NCBI GenBank assembly: GCA_034359265.1
Contig: CP136891.1
Span: 86,632,001-86,696,000 of the forward strand
Origin: Canna indica
Taxonomy: Eukaryota > Streptophyta > Magnoliopsida > Zingiberales > Cannaceae
Length of the DNA: 64,000 nucleotides
Direction of reading: 5' to 3'
The notes under the pieces: model-generated
Database searches by the model: none
What the model was told of the DNA's origin: nothing
What the model saw: only the letters and a program-made list of their open reading frames with translations
Position numbers and translations under genes: made by a program
Shown here: piece after piece, positions 11,811-21,599 of the stretch
Numbering within the stretch: position 1 is the first letter of the stretch
Layout: each line of letters begins with the position of its first letter

Positions 11811-12305
11811 ACTGTCAAATAATTAAAAAAGAGAGGAAAAAATTATTAAAAGAGATTAATTGCATTGATTGGAATTTGATAAGATTTATATATAATTTAT
11901 ATATCGTGGTTGATTAATTTAGAGTTAAATTTTCATATTAACGGTAAGTGAAGTGAGTAAACGTACAATTATTAATTTTCAGTAATTAAAGGTAGATTTT
12001 TGGTAATTGTTATTCAGTTTCTACATATTAAATATAATATTTAGAACAATTCAAACAAATAGTTATTAATTTTTGACACATTAAATGTAATATTAAATGT
12101 AGAGTTATTCTATTTCGAAACATTAAATATAATACTTAAGAGCAATTCAAAAAATTAAAAAAAAAATTCAAAAAAATAAAAAACTATCACATCAATAAAC
12201 TTTCGTTGAGAAAGTGTCACGTGGCAAGTGTGAATCTTACCATATATATATATAACCGGAGACAACATGCCTAGATGTCCAGTGGGTCAACAGTTAATAT
12301 ATTAC

Positions 12306-12774
12306 TAGGGGTGTGCATGAGTAATCCGAATTTGATTGAAATCTACTTGATCGGATAGATTACATGTAGATCTGAATTAAATTCGGCTAAGGTCTGGAAC
12401 AAAAATTAAGAAATCAACTAAAATCAATTTCGAATCCAACACATCAAATACCTAGCTAGAACCTGAACCGGTATATGGAATCTGCTACAGGTCCCAACAG
12501 GGTACCCTGTTAGAACCTGTACTGGAACTTATTGAAATTCGTTCTAAAATCTGTTGGAACCTATTCTGGAACATGTTGGAACTTGTTCAATAAATGAACG
12601 GGTTCCAATAGGGTATCCGGAATTAAAACTTGTGGTTCTGGGTATAGTCCGATTCTAAATTCCAACAAGCTGTAGGATCCTGTTTCAAAATTTAGAAATC
12701 GATCCTATATATACAAGGTAGGATATATTTGGGTATCATAAAAAATATATAGTACCTCGACCCGCTCACTCCTG
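12306..12774. mobile_element. hAT-type MITE, 469 bp
   Basis: The ends are TAGGGGTGTGCATG and, inverted, CAGGAGTGAGCGGG. They are flanked by a perfect 8-bp target duplication TATATTAC at 12298-12305 and 12775-12782. An 8-bp duplication and a YAGGG start are hallmarks of the hAT superfamily. The interior has no coding capacity and repeats TGTTGGAACCTGTT-like words, which may act as subterminal binding motifs. It is related, in opposite orientation, to the element at 41633-42108. Confidence 0.9.
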
Positions 12775-12782
12775 TATATTAC

Positions 12783-13464
12783 AAAACTTGAACCTTGAAA
12801 ATATTATAGAACTTTCTCATTTATTGTATTATATGTACATATATTATACAATATTCGTATATTCTTATTTATTTTAGATCACACAATTTGTTATTTCTCA
12901 GTCTATTTTGTATCTTCTTATTTATTTTCGGTTGGATAATTATGATTATGTCATACTTTGAGTTTGAAAACACCAACTATACAATTATTTAAGTCACGTT
13001 GACTAATATATATAGCTAGGTTTCATGTTATGCAATATTAATTAACAATATAACATACTAAAAATTCAAATACGATCTTAATTAAATTAATTACTTTGTA
13101 ATCTAGATGTAAGAAAATGTTTGGGTGACGTGGCATCCTGCCCCATACTGTACTCTAGTCTCCAGGTAAGAAAATATATATATCATGTCAAATCAACTTC
13201 TACTATATATTAATTAGTTTGAACTTTGAAAGAGTTCAATTGCACGCAGTAAGATTGACTAAACTTTTCCTGATCCCCGATCAAAGTCCTTGCATGCAAA
13301 TCCGATCCTTCCTCGCCTCAAGTCATGCATTCATATGACATGGAATTATAAAAAACGTCATTTAATTTTCTTCTACAACCTAACAGAGACAGATCAAAGA
13401 TTATAAAATATTCAACCTCCGCTAATCTCCATAATACTTCAAATTAAGCATGCAAAGACCACCT
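12783..13464. other. Spacer and upstream region of the BBE-like gene
   Basis: AT-rich, no gene seen. The last 150 bases before the gene are less AT-rich and contain GACTTTGATC-like and ACGTCA-like words, but no promoter element other than the TATA box is certain. Confidence 0.5.
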
Positions 13465-13473
13465 CTATAAATA
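13465..13473 (+). promoter_or_regulatory. TATA box of the BBE-like gene
   Basis: CTATAAATA lies 53 bases before the ATG at 13526. That puts the expected transcription start near 13500, giving a leader of about 25 bases. Confidence 0.75.
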
Positions 13474-13525
13474 CTACGATCAATATATACAAGCATCGAT
13501 CCATCAAGCAAATCCCAACGGCAAC

Positions 13526-15157
13526 ATGGCATCGATTAGCAACTTCATTCTTCTCGCCCTTGTCTTCTTCTTCGCTTGGCCTGCATCCATTGCAGCAACT
13601 CATCACGAGGACAACTCCACATCCTCTTATCATGTCTTCCCTGAATGCTTCCTCAATTACACCAACTCCATCAACACTTCTCATCTTCTCTACGCCTCTA
13701 ACACCTCCTCCTTCTTCACCGTCTTTCGCTCCTCCATCCAAAATATCCGCTTCCTCCTCTCGCCGGACACCACCAAGCCAATCTTCATCATCACTCCCAC
13801 TCACCACTCCCAAGCACAAGCCGCCGTCGCCTGCGGTCATCGCCTCGGCCTTCGCGTTAGAGTTCGCAGTGGAGGCCACGACTACGAGGGCATGTCCTAT
13901 GTCTCTGATGGCGAACCCTTCTTCATCCTTGACCTCGTCAACTTTCAGTCTGTCGACGTTAACATAGCTGACAGCACTGCTTGGGTAGGCGCCGGCGCTA
14001 CGCTCGGGGAGGTTTACTATAACATCGCCGTCAAGAGCCCTAGTGCTGGGTTCCCCGCCGGCATTTGCCCCACCGTCGGCGTTGGCGGGCATTTCAGTGG
14101 CGGCGGATTCGGGACAATGTTGAGGAAGTACGGGACTGCAGCTGATAACGTGGTCGACGCCATCATCGTCGACGTCAACGGGAACATCATGGACAAACAA
14201 TCCATGGGGGAGGATCTCTTCTGGGCCATTAGAGGTGGTGGCGGGGCTAGCTTCGGTGTCATCCTCGCCTACAAGATCAAGTTAGTCCCCGTGACGCCAA
14301 CCGTCACAGTGTTTAGAATCAACAAGACATTGAAGCAAGGAGCAACGAGGCTCGTGGAGAAGTGGCAGTACGTTGCACCCAACTTCGATGACAACCTCTT
14401 CATCAGGATCGTTGCAAGTGCCATTAATGACACCGAGTCGGTGGGGAACCGTACAGTGCAAACCGTCTTCGAATGCTTGTTCCTCGGCGAGCGCGCCGAG
14501 CTCATCTCCATACTCGACGAGAGCTTTCCTGAGCTGGGTGTGACGACCAACGACTGCTCCGAGATGAGCTGGATCGAGTCTGTGCTCTTCTTCGCTGGGT
14601 ACTCCAACGAGAGCTCAACCATTTTATTGGATCGGATGCCTCAATTCAATAGCTCCTTCAAGGCCAAATCGGACTTTGTGAGGGAGCCTATCTTAGAGGC
14701 TGGATGGGAGAGTATATGGACGTTTCTAATGAGATCAGGAGTTGAGGAGCCACTCGAAATGATAATGGATCCATGGAAAGGGAGGATGGATGAGATAGCA
14801 GAGGATACCATTCCATTTCCGCACAGGAGAGGCAACCTGTACAACATCCAATACTTCATGCGGTGGTTCGAGACGGAAGAAGCAGTGACGCAGAGACATT
14901 TGAGGTGGATGCGAGAGTTATATGCGTTCATGGGCCCCTACGTCAGCAAGAATCCCAGAGCTGCGTACCTAAACTATAAGGACATAGATTTGGGCAGAAA
15001 TGAGACACCAGAGAAAACAAGCTATGTGAAAGCCAAGGTTTGGGGCAACGCTTACTTCTTGGACAATTTTGAAAGGTTGGCCAAAGTGAAGGCACAAGTT
15101 GACCCCAATAACTATTTCTGGAATGAACAGAGCATCCCGCCATATTCTGCTTACTAA
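13526..15157 (+). CDS. Berberine bridge enzyme-like FAD-linked oxidase
   Basis: An intact, intronless 543-residue protein of the plant BBE-like family: secreted flavoenzymes that oxidise monolignols, oligosaccharides or alkaloid precursors with oxygen as acceptor (family knowledge; the substrate here is unknown). Residues 1-24 form a signal peptide (ILLALVFFFAWPASIAA). The FAD-binding PCMH domain follows, and both bicovalent flavin anchors are present: His118 in RSGGHDYEG and Cys181 in GFPAGICPTVGVGGHFSGGG. The C-terminal BBE motif YFWNEQSIPPY is complete. There are many N-glycosylation sequons (NYT, NTS, NKT, NDT, NRT, NES, NSS). Length is normal for the family. The start is fixed by the signal peptide and the TATA box. 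Its 3' coding end has been copied into the damaged array downstream (15569-15638, 16741-16899, 21401-21557). Confidence 0.97.
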   Translation: MASISNFILLALVFFFAWPASIAATHHEDNSTSSYHVFPECFLNYTNSINTSHLLYASNTSSFFTVFRSSIQNIRFLLSPDTTKPIFIITPTHHSQAQAAVACGHRLGLRVRVRSGGHDYEGMSYVSDGEPFFILDLVNFQSVDVNIADSTAWVGAGATLGEVYYNIAVKSPSAGFPAGICPTVGVGGHFSGGGFGTMLRKYGTAADNVVDAIIVDVNGNIMDKQSMGEDLFWAIRGGGGASFGVILAYKIKLVPVTPTVTVFRINKTLKQGATRLVEKWQYVAPNFDDNLFIRIVASAINDTESVGNRTVQTVFECLFLGERAELISILDESFPELGVTTNDCSEMSWIESVLFFAGYSNESSTILLDRMPQFNSSFKAKSDFVREPILEAGWESIWTFLMRSGVEEPLEMIMDPWKGRMDEIAEDTIPFPHRRGNLYNIQYFMRWFETEEAVTQRHLRWMRELYAFMGPYVSKNPRAAYLNYKDIDLGRNETPEKTSYVKAKVWGNAYFLDNFERLAKVKAQVDPNNYFWNEQSIPPYSAY

Positions 15158-15235
15158 AATAATATATGTAATAATAAACTAGTTAAATGGCATTTATGAA
15201 ATTTGAGTTTATTATATATGTTGTATTTAATTATA

Positions 15236-15241
15236 AATAAA
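15236..15241 (+). terminator. Probable polyadenylation signal of the BBE-like gene
   Basis: AATAAA about 80 bases after the stop codon, in a T- and A-rich 3' region; the position is typical for a plant mRNA end. Confidence 0.5.
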
Positions 15242-15568
15242 GGGATTGTAATTTGTTGGTACTTTAAGAAATATATGAAATAAAATTATTCTTAATGCAT
15301 AATCAACTATATATTCTTAAGTTGTTGTAGGCACCGAATGAAAAATAGCTATATATACCGATTGCCTTAATTTCTTTTGGCTGTTCGTTAAAAGAAAGAG
15401 TTGTTTTCTGTTTGCTTTGTGAATCTTCATGGAGGCTTGAAGAGTATCATGGAATGAATAGAAAACCCAGTCATCTTTCTCTGCTTTGATTGTTAAGTTT
15501 CGAATGAAAAAAATATATATACAGTTCTGATTATAAAATATATGTTGCAATTCATTAAAAGACATTGA

Positions 15569-15638
15569 GGTAGTTCGAGATGGAGGAAGCAGTGACGTAG
15601 AGATACTTGAGATGGATGCGAGAGTTTTATGCATTCAC
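15569..15638 (+). pseudogene. BBE-like tail fragment A
   Basis: Matches the parent gene around 14862-14931 (codons for FMRWFETEEAVTQRHLRWMR and the following ELYAF) with about nine-tenths identity by eye. It contains a TAG where the parent has a Gln codon (CAG). It fuses at about 15638 directly into a head unit (TCTATTTAAAGGG), so it is a chimeric scrap and not a gene. Confidence 0.8.
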
Positions 15639-15760
15639 AGTGTCTATTTAAAGGGTCGATTGCCTCAAACTTAGCATGAAGATGGTCGTTCTCAAGTTTT
15701 TCTTCTTCTTTCTCAACCCGCTCACCACATCTAGAGCTCAATACTACTCTTTTTAATGCT
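15639..15760 (+). pseudogene. Head unit 1: TATA-like box, ATG and signal peptide only
   Basis: TATTTAAA at about 15645 is followed at 15682 by an ATG reading MVVLKFFFFFLNPLTTSRAQ and then a stop within a few codons. The peptide is a textbook secretion signal (hydrophobic core, small residues, RAQ). What followed it in the source gene is lost. I do not recognise the source; a small secreted protein is likely. Confidence 0.6.
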
Positions 15761-16176
15761 GCAACTACAAATTAAAAGCTTATATATATTTACGTGTTCT
15801 ATTATAGGTAAATTAAAAGCTTGCTTATATAACTACATTTAAAAGTTCATTTATGTTAATTTAAAATAATGTTTATGTTTGGTTAAAATTAAGCTCACTC
15901 ACGTGGTTGATTAAAAACTTGTTTGTATTTGTTCAAAAGATCATATATGTTCGTCTATAAGCTTGTTAATTTATGTTAGTTTAAAAGCTCATTAATTTAT
16001 GTATTCAATTATAGTTCAATCAAAAGCTAATTTATGTTTGTTTATGATTATTTAAATTAAAGCTTATTTATGTTTGCTAAAAATCTAATTTACATGTTTG
16101 AATATGATCGAAAATTAAGCTCATTTATATTGGCCGACTTTCATTGTTGCTATACAAAAAGAAAAAAAGACTCTGT

Positions 16177-16310
16177 GTGTTTGTGGACGACATCATTTCA
16201 CAACGTCTATTTAAAGGGTCGATTGGCTAAGCTTAGTGCATCATGGAGATGGTCGTTCACATGGCTTTTATTCTTCTTTCTCATCCCACTCACCAATGCT
16301 TAATTATTTT
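16177..16310 (+). pseudogene. Head unit 2
   Basis: GTGGACGACATCATTTCACAAC, TATTTAAAGGG, then ATGGTCGTT at 16249. An indel alters the signal-peptide frame compared with units 1, 4 and 5. Without the indel it parallels the others up to CACTCACCAATGCTTAA. Confidence 0.6.
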
Positions 16311-17149
16311 GCCCGAGTTAGGGATTATTTTTTCGGAGTCATGTTTGAGAGGGACCACATTGACCGTTTTTTTTAGGAACCACTACCAAACTCGGCTATA
16401 TTTGAGGGACCAAATTATATGCTATAAAGATTATTTATATTTGCTTAGAAACTAATTTACATATTTGATGAAAAACTCAATTATATTTGCATGAATTCCT
16501 TTGTTGCTATACGGACAAAAAAAAAGACAATATGTGTGTGGAAGAGATCCATTTGCGACGCCTATTTAAAGTGCTTATTGTCGATCTTCATGGAGGCTTG
16601 AAGAGTATCTTGTAATGAATAGAAAATCCAACCAGTTTTCTTTGCTTTGATTGCGCGCTAAGTTTCGAATGAATATATATATATATATATATATACAAAT
16701 TTGATTATAAAAATATTTTTTTAAATTCATTAAAAGACCTTGAGGTGGTTCAAGACGAAGGAAGCAGTGTTGCAGATACACCTGAGGTGAATGCGAGAGT
16801 TTTACGCGTTCATGACCCCCCTACTACGTTAATGAGAATTCGAGAGCTGCCTACCTGAATTATATATAAGGATACGGACTTGGGCAGAAATAAGACACCT
16901 AGGGCTGTCCAAAATTCGGATTACACCGAACCGAACCGAACCGAAATATGGGGTTCGGTTTGGATCCGGTTCTCGGAATTCGGGAACCGACCCGAACCGA
17001 AAACCAAAATAAATAAAAATATATGTTACTTTTTTTATTTTTTAACCTACTCGAGACTCGAGTACTCGAGTCGCCCACTCGCCCGCGGCCTGCCCTACTC
17101 ATCTCTCCCGAGTCCCAACCCTCGAGTCCTCGACAGTCGACAGTCAACA

Positions 17150-17550
17150 CGCCACCGCCTAGGTCATCTTCGTCGATCTCCCACTACGGCGCCTTCTCGA
17201 GTCCAGATCCTCTATTCCGGCGCCTTCCCGAGTCCCGACCCTCCACTCCGGCGCCTTCCCGAGTCCCAACCCTCCACTCCGGCGCCTTCCCGAGTCCCAA
17301 CCCTCCACTCCGACGCCTTCACGAGTCCCGACCCTCCACTTCGCCGCCTAGGTCATCTTCGTCGATCTCCCACTACGGTGCCTTCTTGAGTCCAGACCCT
17401 CTATTTCGGCGCCTTCCCGAGTCCCGACCCTCCACTCCGGCGCCTTCCCGAGTCCCAACCCTCCACTCCGACGCCTTCACGAGTCCTGACCCTCCACTTC
17501 GACGCCTTCCCGAGTCCCGACCCTCCACTCCGGCGCCTTCCAGCTTCCTC
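17150..17550. repeat. 31-bp GC-rich minisatellite in the hAT leader
   Basis: The unit GAGTCCCGACCCTCCACTCC plus GGCGCCTTCCC (31 bp) is repeated about ten times. A block beginning CGCCGCCTAGGTCATCTTCG occurs at about 17150 and again at about 17338, so a roughly 190-bp segment was itself duplicated. It is CpG-rich and lies just before the transposase first exon. Long open frames across it are a product of the repeat. Confidence 0.88.
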
Positions 17551-17561
17551 CACTCCGACTG

Positions 17562-20341
17562 ATGGCCCAGCGTCTCAATCGATCTCTCGACTTGTAAGTC
17601 TCTGTCGAATCCACCTTCCAATCTTTCCATTGATTCCCTATTGTCCTGTTGATTCTTTGGAAGAATGAGGCACATTTTCCTCTTCCATCGTGTTTATGGA
17701 ATTATGGTGCTTCTGAAAATTTTAGTGGTTGTCTACTTGTCTAGTTGATAGTTGATAGTTAAAAATATTATATCAGACTGAAATGATGCGCCCTCATATT
17801 GTAGCATCAGATCTGTGATCCATATATCAACTACCATCTCTTTTGTATCCCCGATGTAGTGATGCCTGATCCATATATCATATATGATATATCCATGGAT
17901 CCAATATTGTAGTTTTACTGTCATATGATTATTTTCCTTAATAATCATACAATATTGTAGTTTTACTTAAAACCTAGACTTAATGTAGCCTAAATAGGAG
18001 GAAATCAAACTGCATTAGCTAAAAAAACTAGATTCTAGTTATAGAAGAACAAAGAGGATTTAGAGAACTATTACAGTGCTGTGATTCTGTTTTAGCAATT
18101 AGAAATAAACTATACCTTAATGATAGCATTTAGCATAACTATTCCTTTATGTGTTTGTTGCAATTACTAAGATTAATATGTAACTTTATTTTGCATAGAT
18201 ATATGGCAGAAGAAATATCCCCTAATGTTGATATTGGTGTCGAAGTCCTCGAGAACTCTAATAATTTCATTGAGAGTTCAGGTTCGGGTTTAGGACCACC
18301 ATCAAAGAAAAAAAAAATTATGAAACCACGAGCTGATGTGTGGAATCACTACACGAAATTCAGCAATAAGGAGGGAAAGTTGAAGTGTAAGTGTAACTAT
18401 TGTGAGCAAGAGTATGCGTGCGACACGAAGCAGTGCGGTACTAGTACACTTAAGGCACACTTAGTGAAATGCTTTGAATATCCTCCTAATAAGGAAAAGC
18501 AACAAAAGAAGCAAACATAAATTGGTTATACATCGAACTTGTCTGAATCAGGTCCTGGGTCGAACATAATGAGCACATGGAGGTTTGATCAAGTTGCAAC
18601 TAGAAAATCACTTGCACGGATGATTGTTAAGGATGAATATCCCTTTTCATGTGTTGATGGTGAAGGATTTAGGGATTTTTGTGCAACTGGAATGCCTAGG
18701 TTTCAAATTCCTTCTAGGCAAACTGTGAATATAGATTGTTATGAGTTGTATGTGGCAGAGAGGTTGAAAATGAAGAAGTTTTTGCAGTTGGAGTGTCAAC
18801 GTGTTTGTTTGACTACAGATACGTGGACTTCTATTCAAAGAATCAATTATATGTGCATTACAACTCATTTTATTGATCGGAAGTGGAAGGTGCAAAAGAA
18901 AATTCTGAACTTCTGTCCAATTAGTAGCCATAGAGGTGAGAACATTGAAAAGGCAATTGAGAAGTGTTTGAATGATTAGGGAATTGATAAGGTCATGACT
19001 ATAACGGTTGATAATGCAAGCTCAAATGACACTGCTATTGCTTTTTTGAAGAAGAAAATGAAAAATTGGCCCGATGGATGTGTCATAAATGGTGAGTTCT
19101 TGCATATGCGATGCTTTGCTCATTGCATGAATTTGATAGTTCAGGATGGTTTGAAGTTATCTAATATGTCGCTCACTCGTGTTCGAGAGGCCATCAGATA
19201 CATTCGACAATCACCAGCTAGGCTTCAGAGATTTAAGACATGTGTTGAGAAAGAGAAAATTGAAAGTAAAACTCTTTTGCGGCTTGATGTCCCCACGAGG
19301 TGGAATTCAACCTATCAAATGTTGGAGGTTGCTTTGAGGTTCGAAAGGGCCTTTGAGAGGTATCACGAAGAGAATCCTTGTTTTGAAAGGGATCTTCTCG
19401 AGGGGGATGGTGGGGGGCGGCCTATGGATTTTGATTGGGTAATTCTAAAGGGTTTGATTCAGATGCTTCAGATTTTTTATCGAGTCACTTTGACTGTATC
19501 TGGAACGATATCTGCCACTTCTAATGTCTATTTGCATGACATTAGCGAGATTGCAGCTCTTCTAAATGAATGGGTGTCTGATCGATCTCCCTATCCTGAG
19601 TTTCGGGAGATGGTAGTGAAGATGAAAGAGAAATGGGATAAGTATTGGGGAAATCCAGAAAAATTAAACTTCCTGATATTTTTTGCCATGATCCTTGATC
19701 CTCGATGTAAGTTTGGTTTGGCCGAGTTTGCACTTGAAGAGATGTTTGGGGAGGAGAAAATTAAAATTATTTCGAGGAAGATGAATGATAAGTTTTTTGA
19801 ACTCTTTAATGAATATTCCGAGAGGTTTAATAATGGGCAATTAAGGAGGATTCCTTCTGAGATTTCAGGCTCTTCTAGTTCTCATGCTTCTAGCATGCAA
19901 CCACCAAGTCTACCACGAGCACCAGTTGTGGATGTCACTTTTGGAACAAGAAGAACAATTGAAAAATATAAGCAGAAGAAGCAGATACTTGGTGTTGAAA
20001 GCAAGACAGAGTTAGACCGATATTGGGATGAGGATCCTGAAGCTGATGATGTTGATGTTCTAAAATGGTGGAGTGTCAATAGTGGGAGGTATCCTATTCT
20101 AGCTTCGATGTCACGAGAAATACTTGCAATTCCTATATCCATTGTGACATCTGAATCTACTTTTAGCACGGGAGGTCGAGTTCTCGATGAGTTTCGGAGT
20201 TCATTGGCTCCTTCTATGGTGGAAGGACTTATTTGTCTTCAAGATTGGATTCGACTCAGAAAAGGAAAGCAAGTGGTAGACGATTTGGAAGAGGTTGAAA
20301 AATTACAAAAAGGTATATTTTGGATTAATAAGTTCTTTTAA
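17562..20341 (+). pseudogene. hAT transposase with two in-frame stop codons
   Basis: A RICESLEEPER/DAYSLEEPER-like transposase. The main frame runs from MAEEISPNVD at 18203 to 20341 (713 codons) and is interrupted only by TAA at 18518-18520 and TAG at 18977-18979. A possible first coding exon (17562-17593, MAQRLNRSLD) joins in frame through a GTAAGT donor at 17594 and a GCATAG acceptor ending at 18198. A BED zinc finger shows in WNHYTKF, CKCNYC, then H and C in LKAHLVKC. Catalytic candidates are Asp in LTTDTWTS, Asp in VDNASSND and Glu in TSESTFS. TRWNSTYQML and the hAT C-terminal dimerisation block (DVLKWWSVNSGRYPIL through LAPSMVEGLICLQDW) are intact. The second stop sits where relatives have Trp (LDWGIDK), so TGG to TAG. 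Confidence 0.93.
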
Positions 20342-21599
20342 GTTTTAATTATATTGGACTTATTTTATTGTTTATAGTTTATACCGTATTGATGATTTCT
20401 TATTTTATTGTAGAGTTTGCGAAGATCGATTTTGCACCGCCTATCATCGACATTCCTAATTGATTCGGTCATGTTCATAGCAAGGAGCAATGATGGTTTT
20501 GTTTTGTTGAATTTTATTTGGTTTGTTGGTTGGTAATATTTTGCTACTTTATAATGTTGGTGTCTAAGTGTTTTGAACTTGATTAGTGACTAGTGAGTAG
20601 TGACTTAGTGCCTTAGTGGTTGTCTAGTTGATACTTGAATACTTGATAGTTGATATAATATTTTGCTACTTGATAGTTGAGATAATGGTTGATAATGTTT
20701 GTAATAAGTAATTAAGTATTGGTATTTAGTATAGATAATTGATGCTAGTTGTTGCTTGATAAGTTGATAATATTGTTGCTTTAAAGTGTAAATGTGCATG
20801 TGTAGGTTCTATAATCAGGTTCTATCATTGCATGTACAAAATGTATCATGTTCAATTTTTTATGTATTCAGGTTTAATTTCAATTTTTTACAAGTTCTAT
20901 CATGTTTCTAATTTTCTATCATGTATTCATGTTCAGTTTTTTTACACTACAGGATAAAGCCACTGTGAATGAGTTGATCACTTGATCATGTTCGTTTCCA
21001 CCTCCTCTCATTTTTTTTCTCCTTTTCCACTCTTTGCTTGATTTCTTTCTTTGTTTCTTCCCTTTCCATTTTATGCATAGAGTAACAAAGATTCAAGGAA
21101 GCTTTCTTCTTACTGTTTATATTTTTATAGTGAAAGCTTATCATGGTACACCTCAATTCCAATCGATCCAAAAATATGAAACATTCCGGATTTTTCAGCA
21201 GGATAACAACATTATTATAGTTGATTGTAAATTCGGTTTTTTCGGGTTGAAACCGAACCGAACCGAACAATTTCGATTCAGGTTAAATCGGGTTAGAAAT
21301 TGTTCGGTTCGGGTTCGGATTGAATATTGGGTTTAAAAAAAATTCGGTCTGGGCTTGTTCGGTTTGGTTTGGTTCGGTTCGAACCGAATGGACAGGCCTA
21401 AAGACACCACAGTAAACAAGTTATGTGAAAATGCCAAGGTTTAGGGTCAGGCTTACTTCTCAACAGTTTTGAGAGGTTGGCCAAAGCGAAGGCACATGTT
21501 GACCCCGCCAACTATTTTTGAAATGAACAGCGCATCCCACTCTATTCTGCGTACTAAGATCATATATACAAATGTCTTTCTTTGTTGCTATACAAAAAA

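Larger units (their letters stand above)
16900..21400 (+). mobile_element. hAT-superfamily transposon, 4501 bp, complete ends
   Basis: The left end is TAGGGCTGTCCAAAATTCGG and the right end is CCGAATGGACAGGCCTA, imperfect inverted repeats. The element is bounded by a perfect 8-bp target duplication AAGACACC (16892-16899 and 21401-21408). Both ends carry subterminal arrays of AACCGAACCG and its complement CGGTTCGGTT. Inside are a GC-rich minisatellite leader, a spliced transposase gene with two stop codons and about 900 bp of 3' region. The intact borders and perfect duplication indicate a fairly recent insertion. Confidence 0.96.
16741..21557 (+). pseudogene. BBE-like tail fragment B, split by the hAT insertion
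   Basis: 16741-16899 matches the parent gene at about 14861-15012, and 21401-21557 continues it to the stop (parent 15005-15157). The hAT element at 16900-21400 separates the halves, and the parental word AAGACACC is duplicated at the junctions. The fragment has frame-breaking indels and, near the end, TGA in place of the Trp codon of YFWNEQ. The final TACTAA matches the parental stop. It was therefore already a 3' fragment joined to array sequence when the transposon landed. Confidence 0.85.

Noticed and set aside
13439..14200. 253-codon minus-strand frame
   Set aside because: It is the antisense of the GC-rich BBE coding region and has no family resemblance.
16880..17675. Several 80-180-codon frames on both strands
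   Set aside because: They fall in the 31-bp minisatellite of the hAT leader; no start context or family match.
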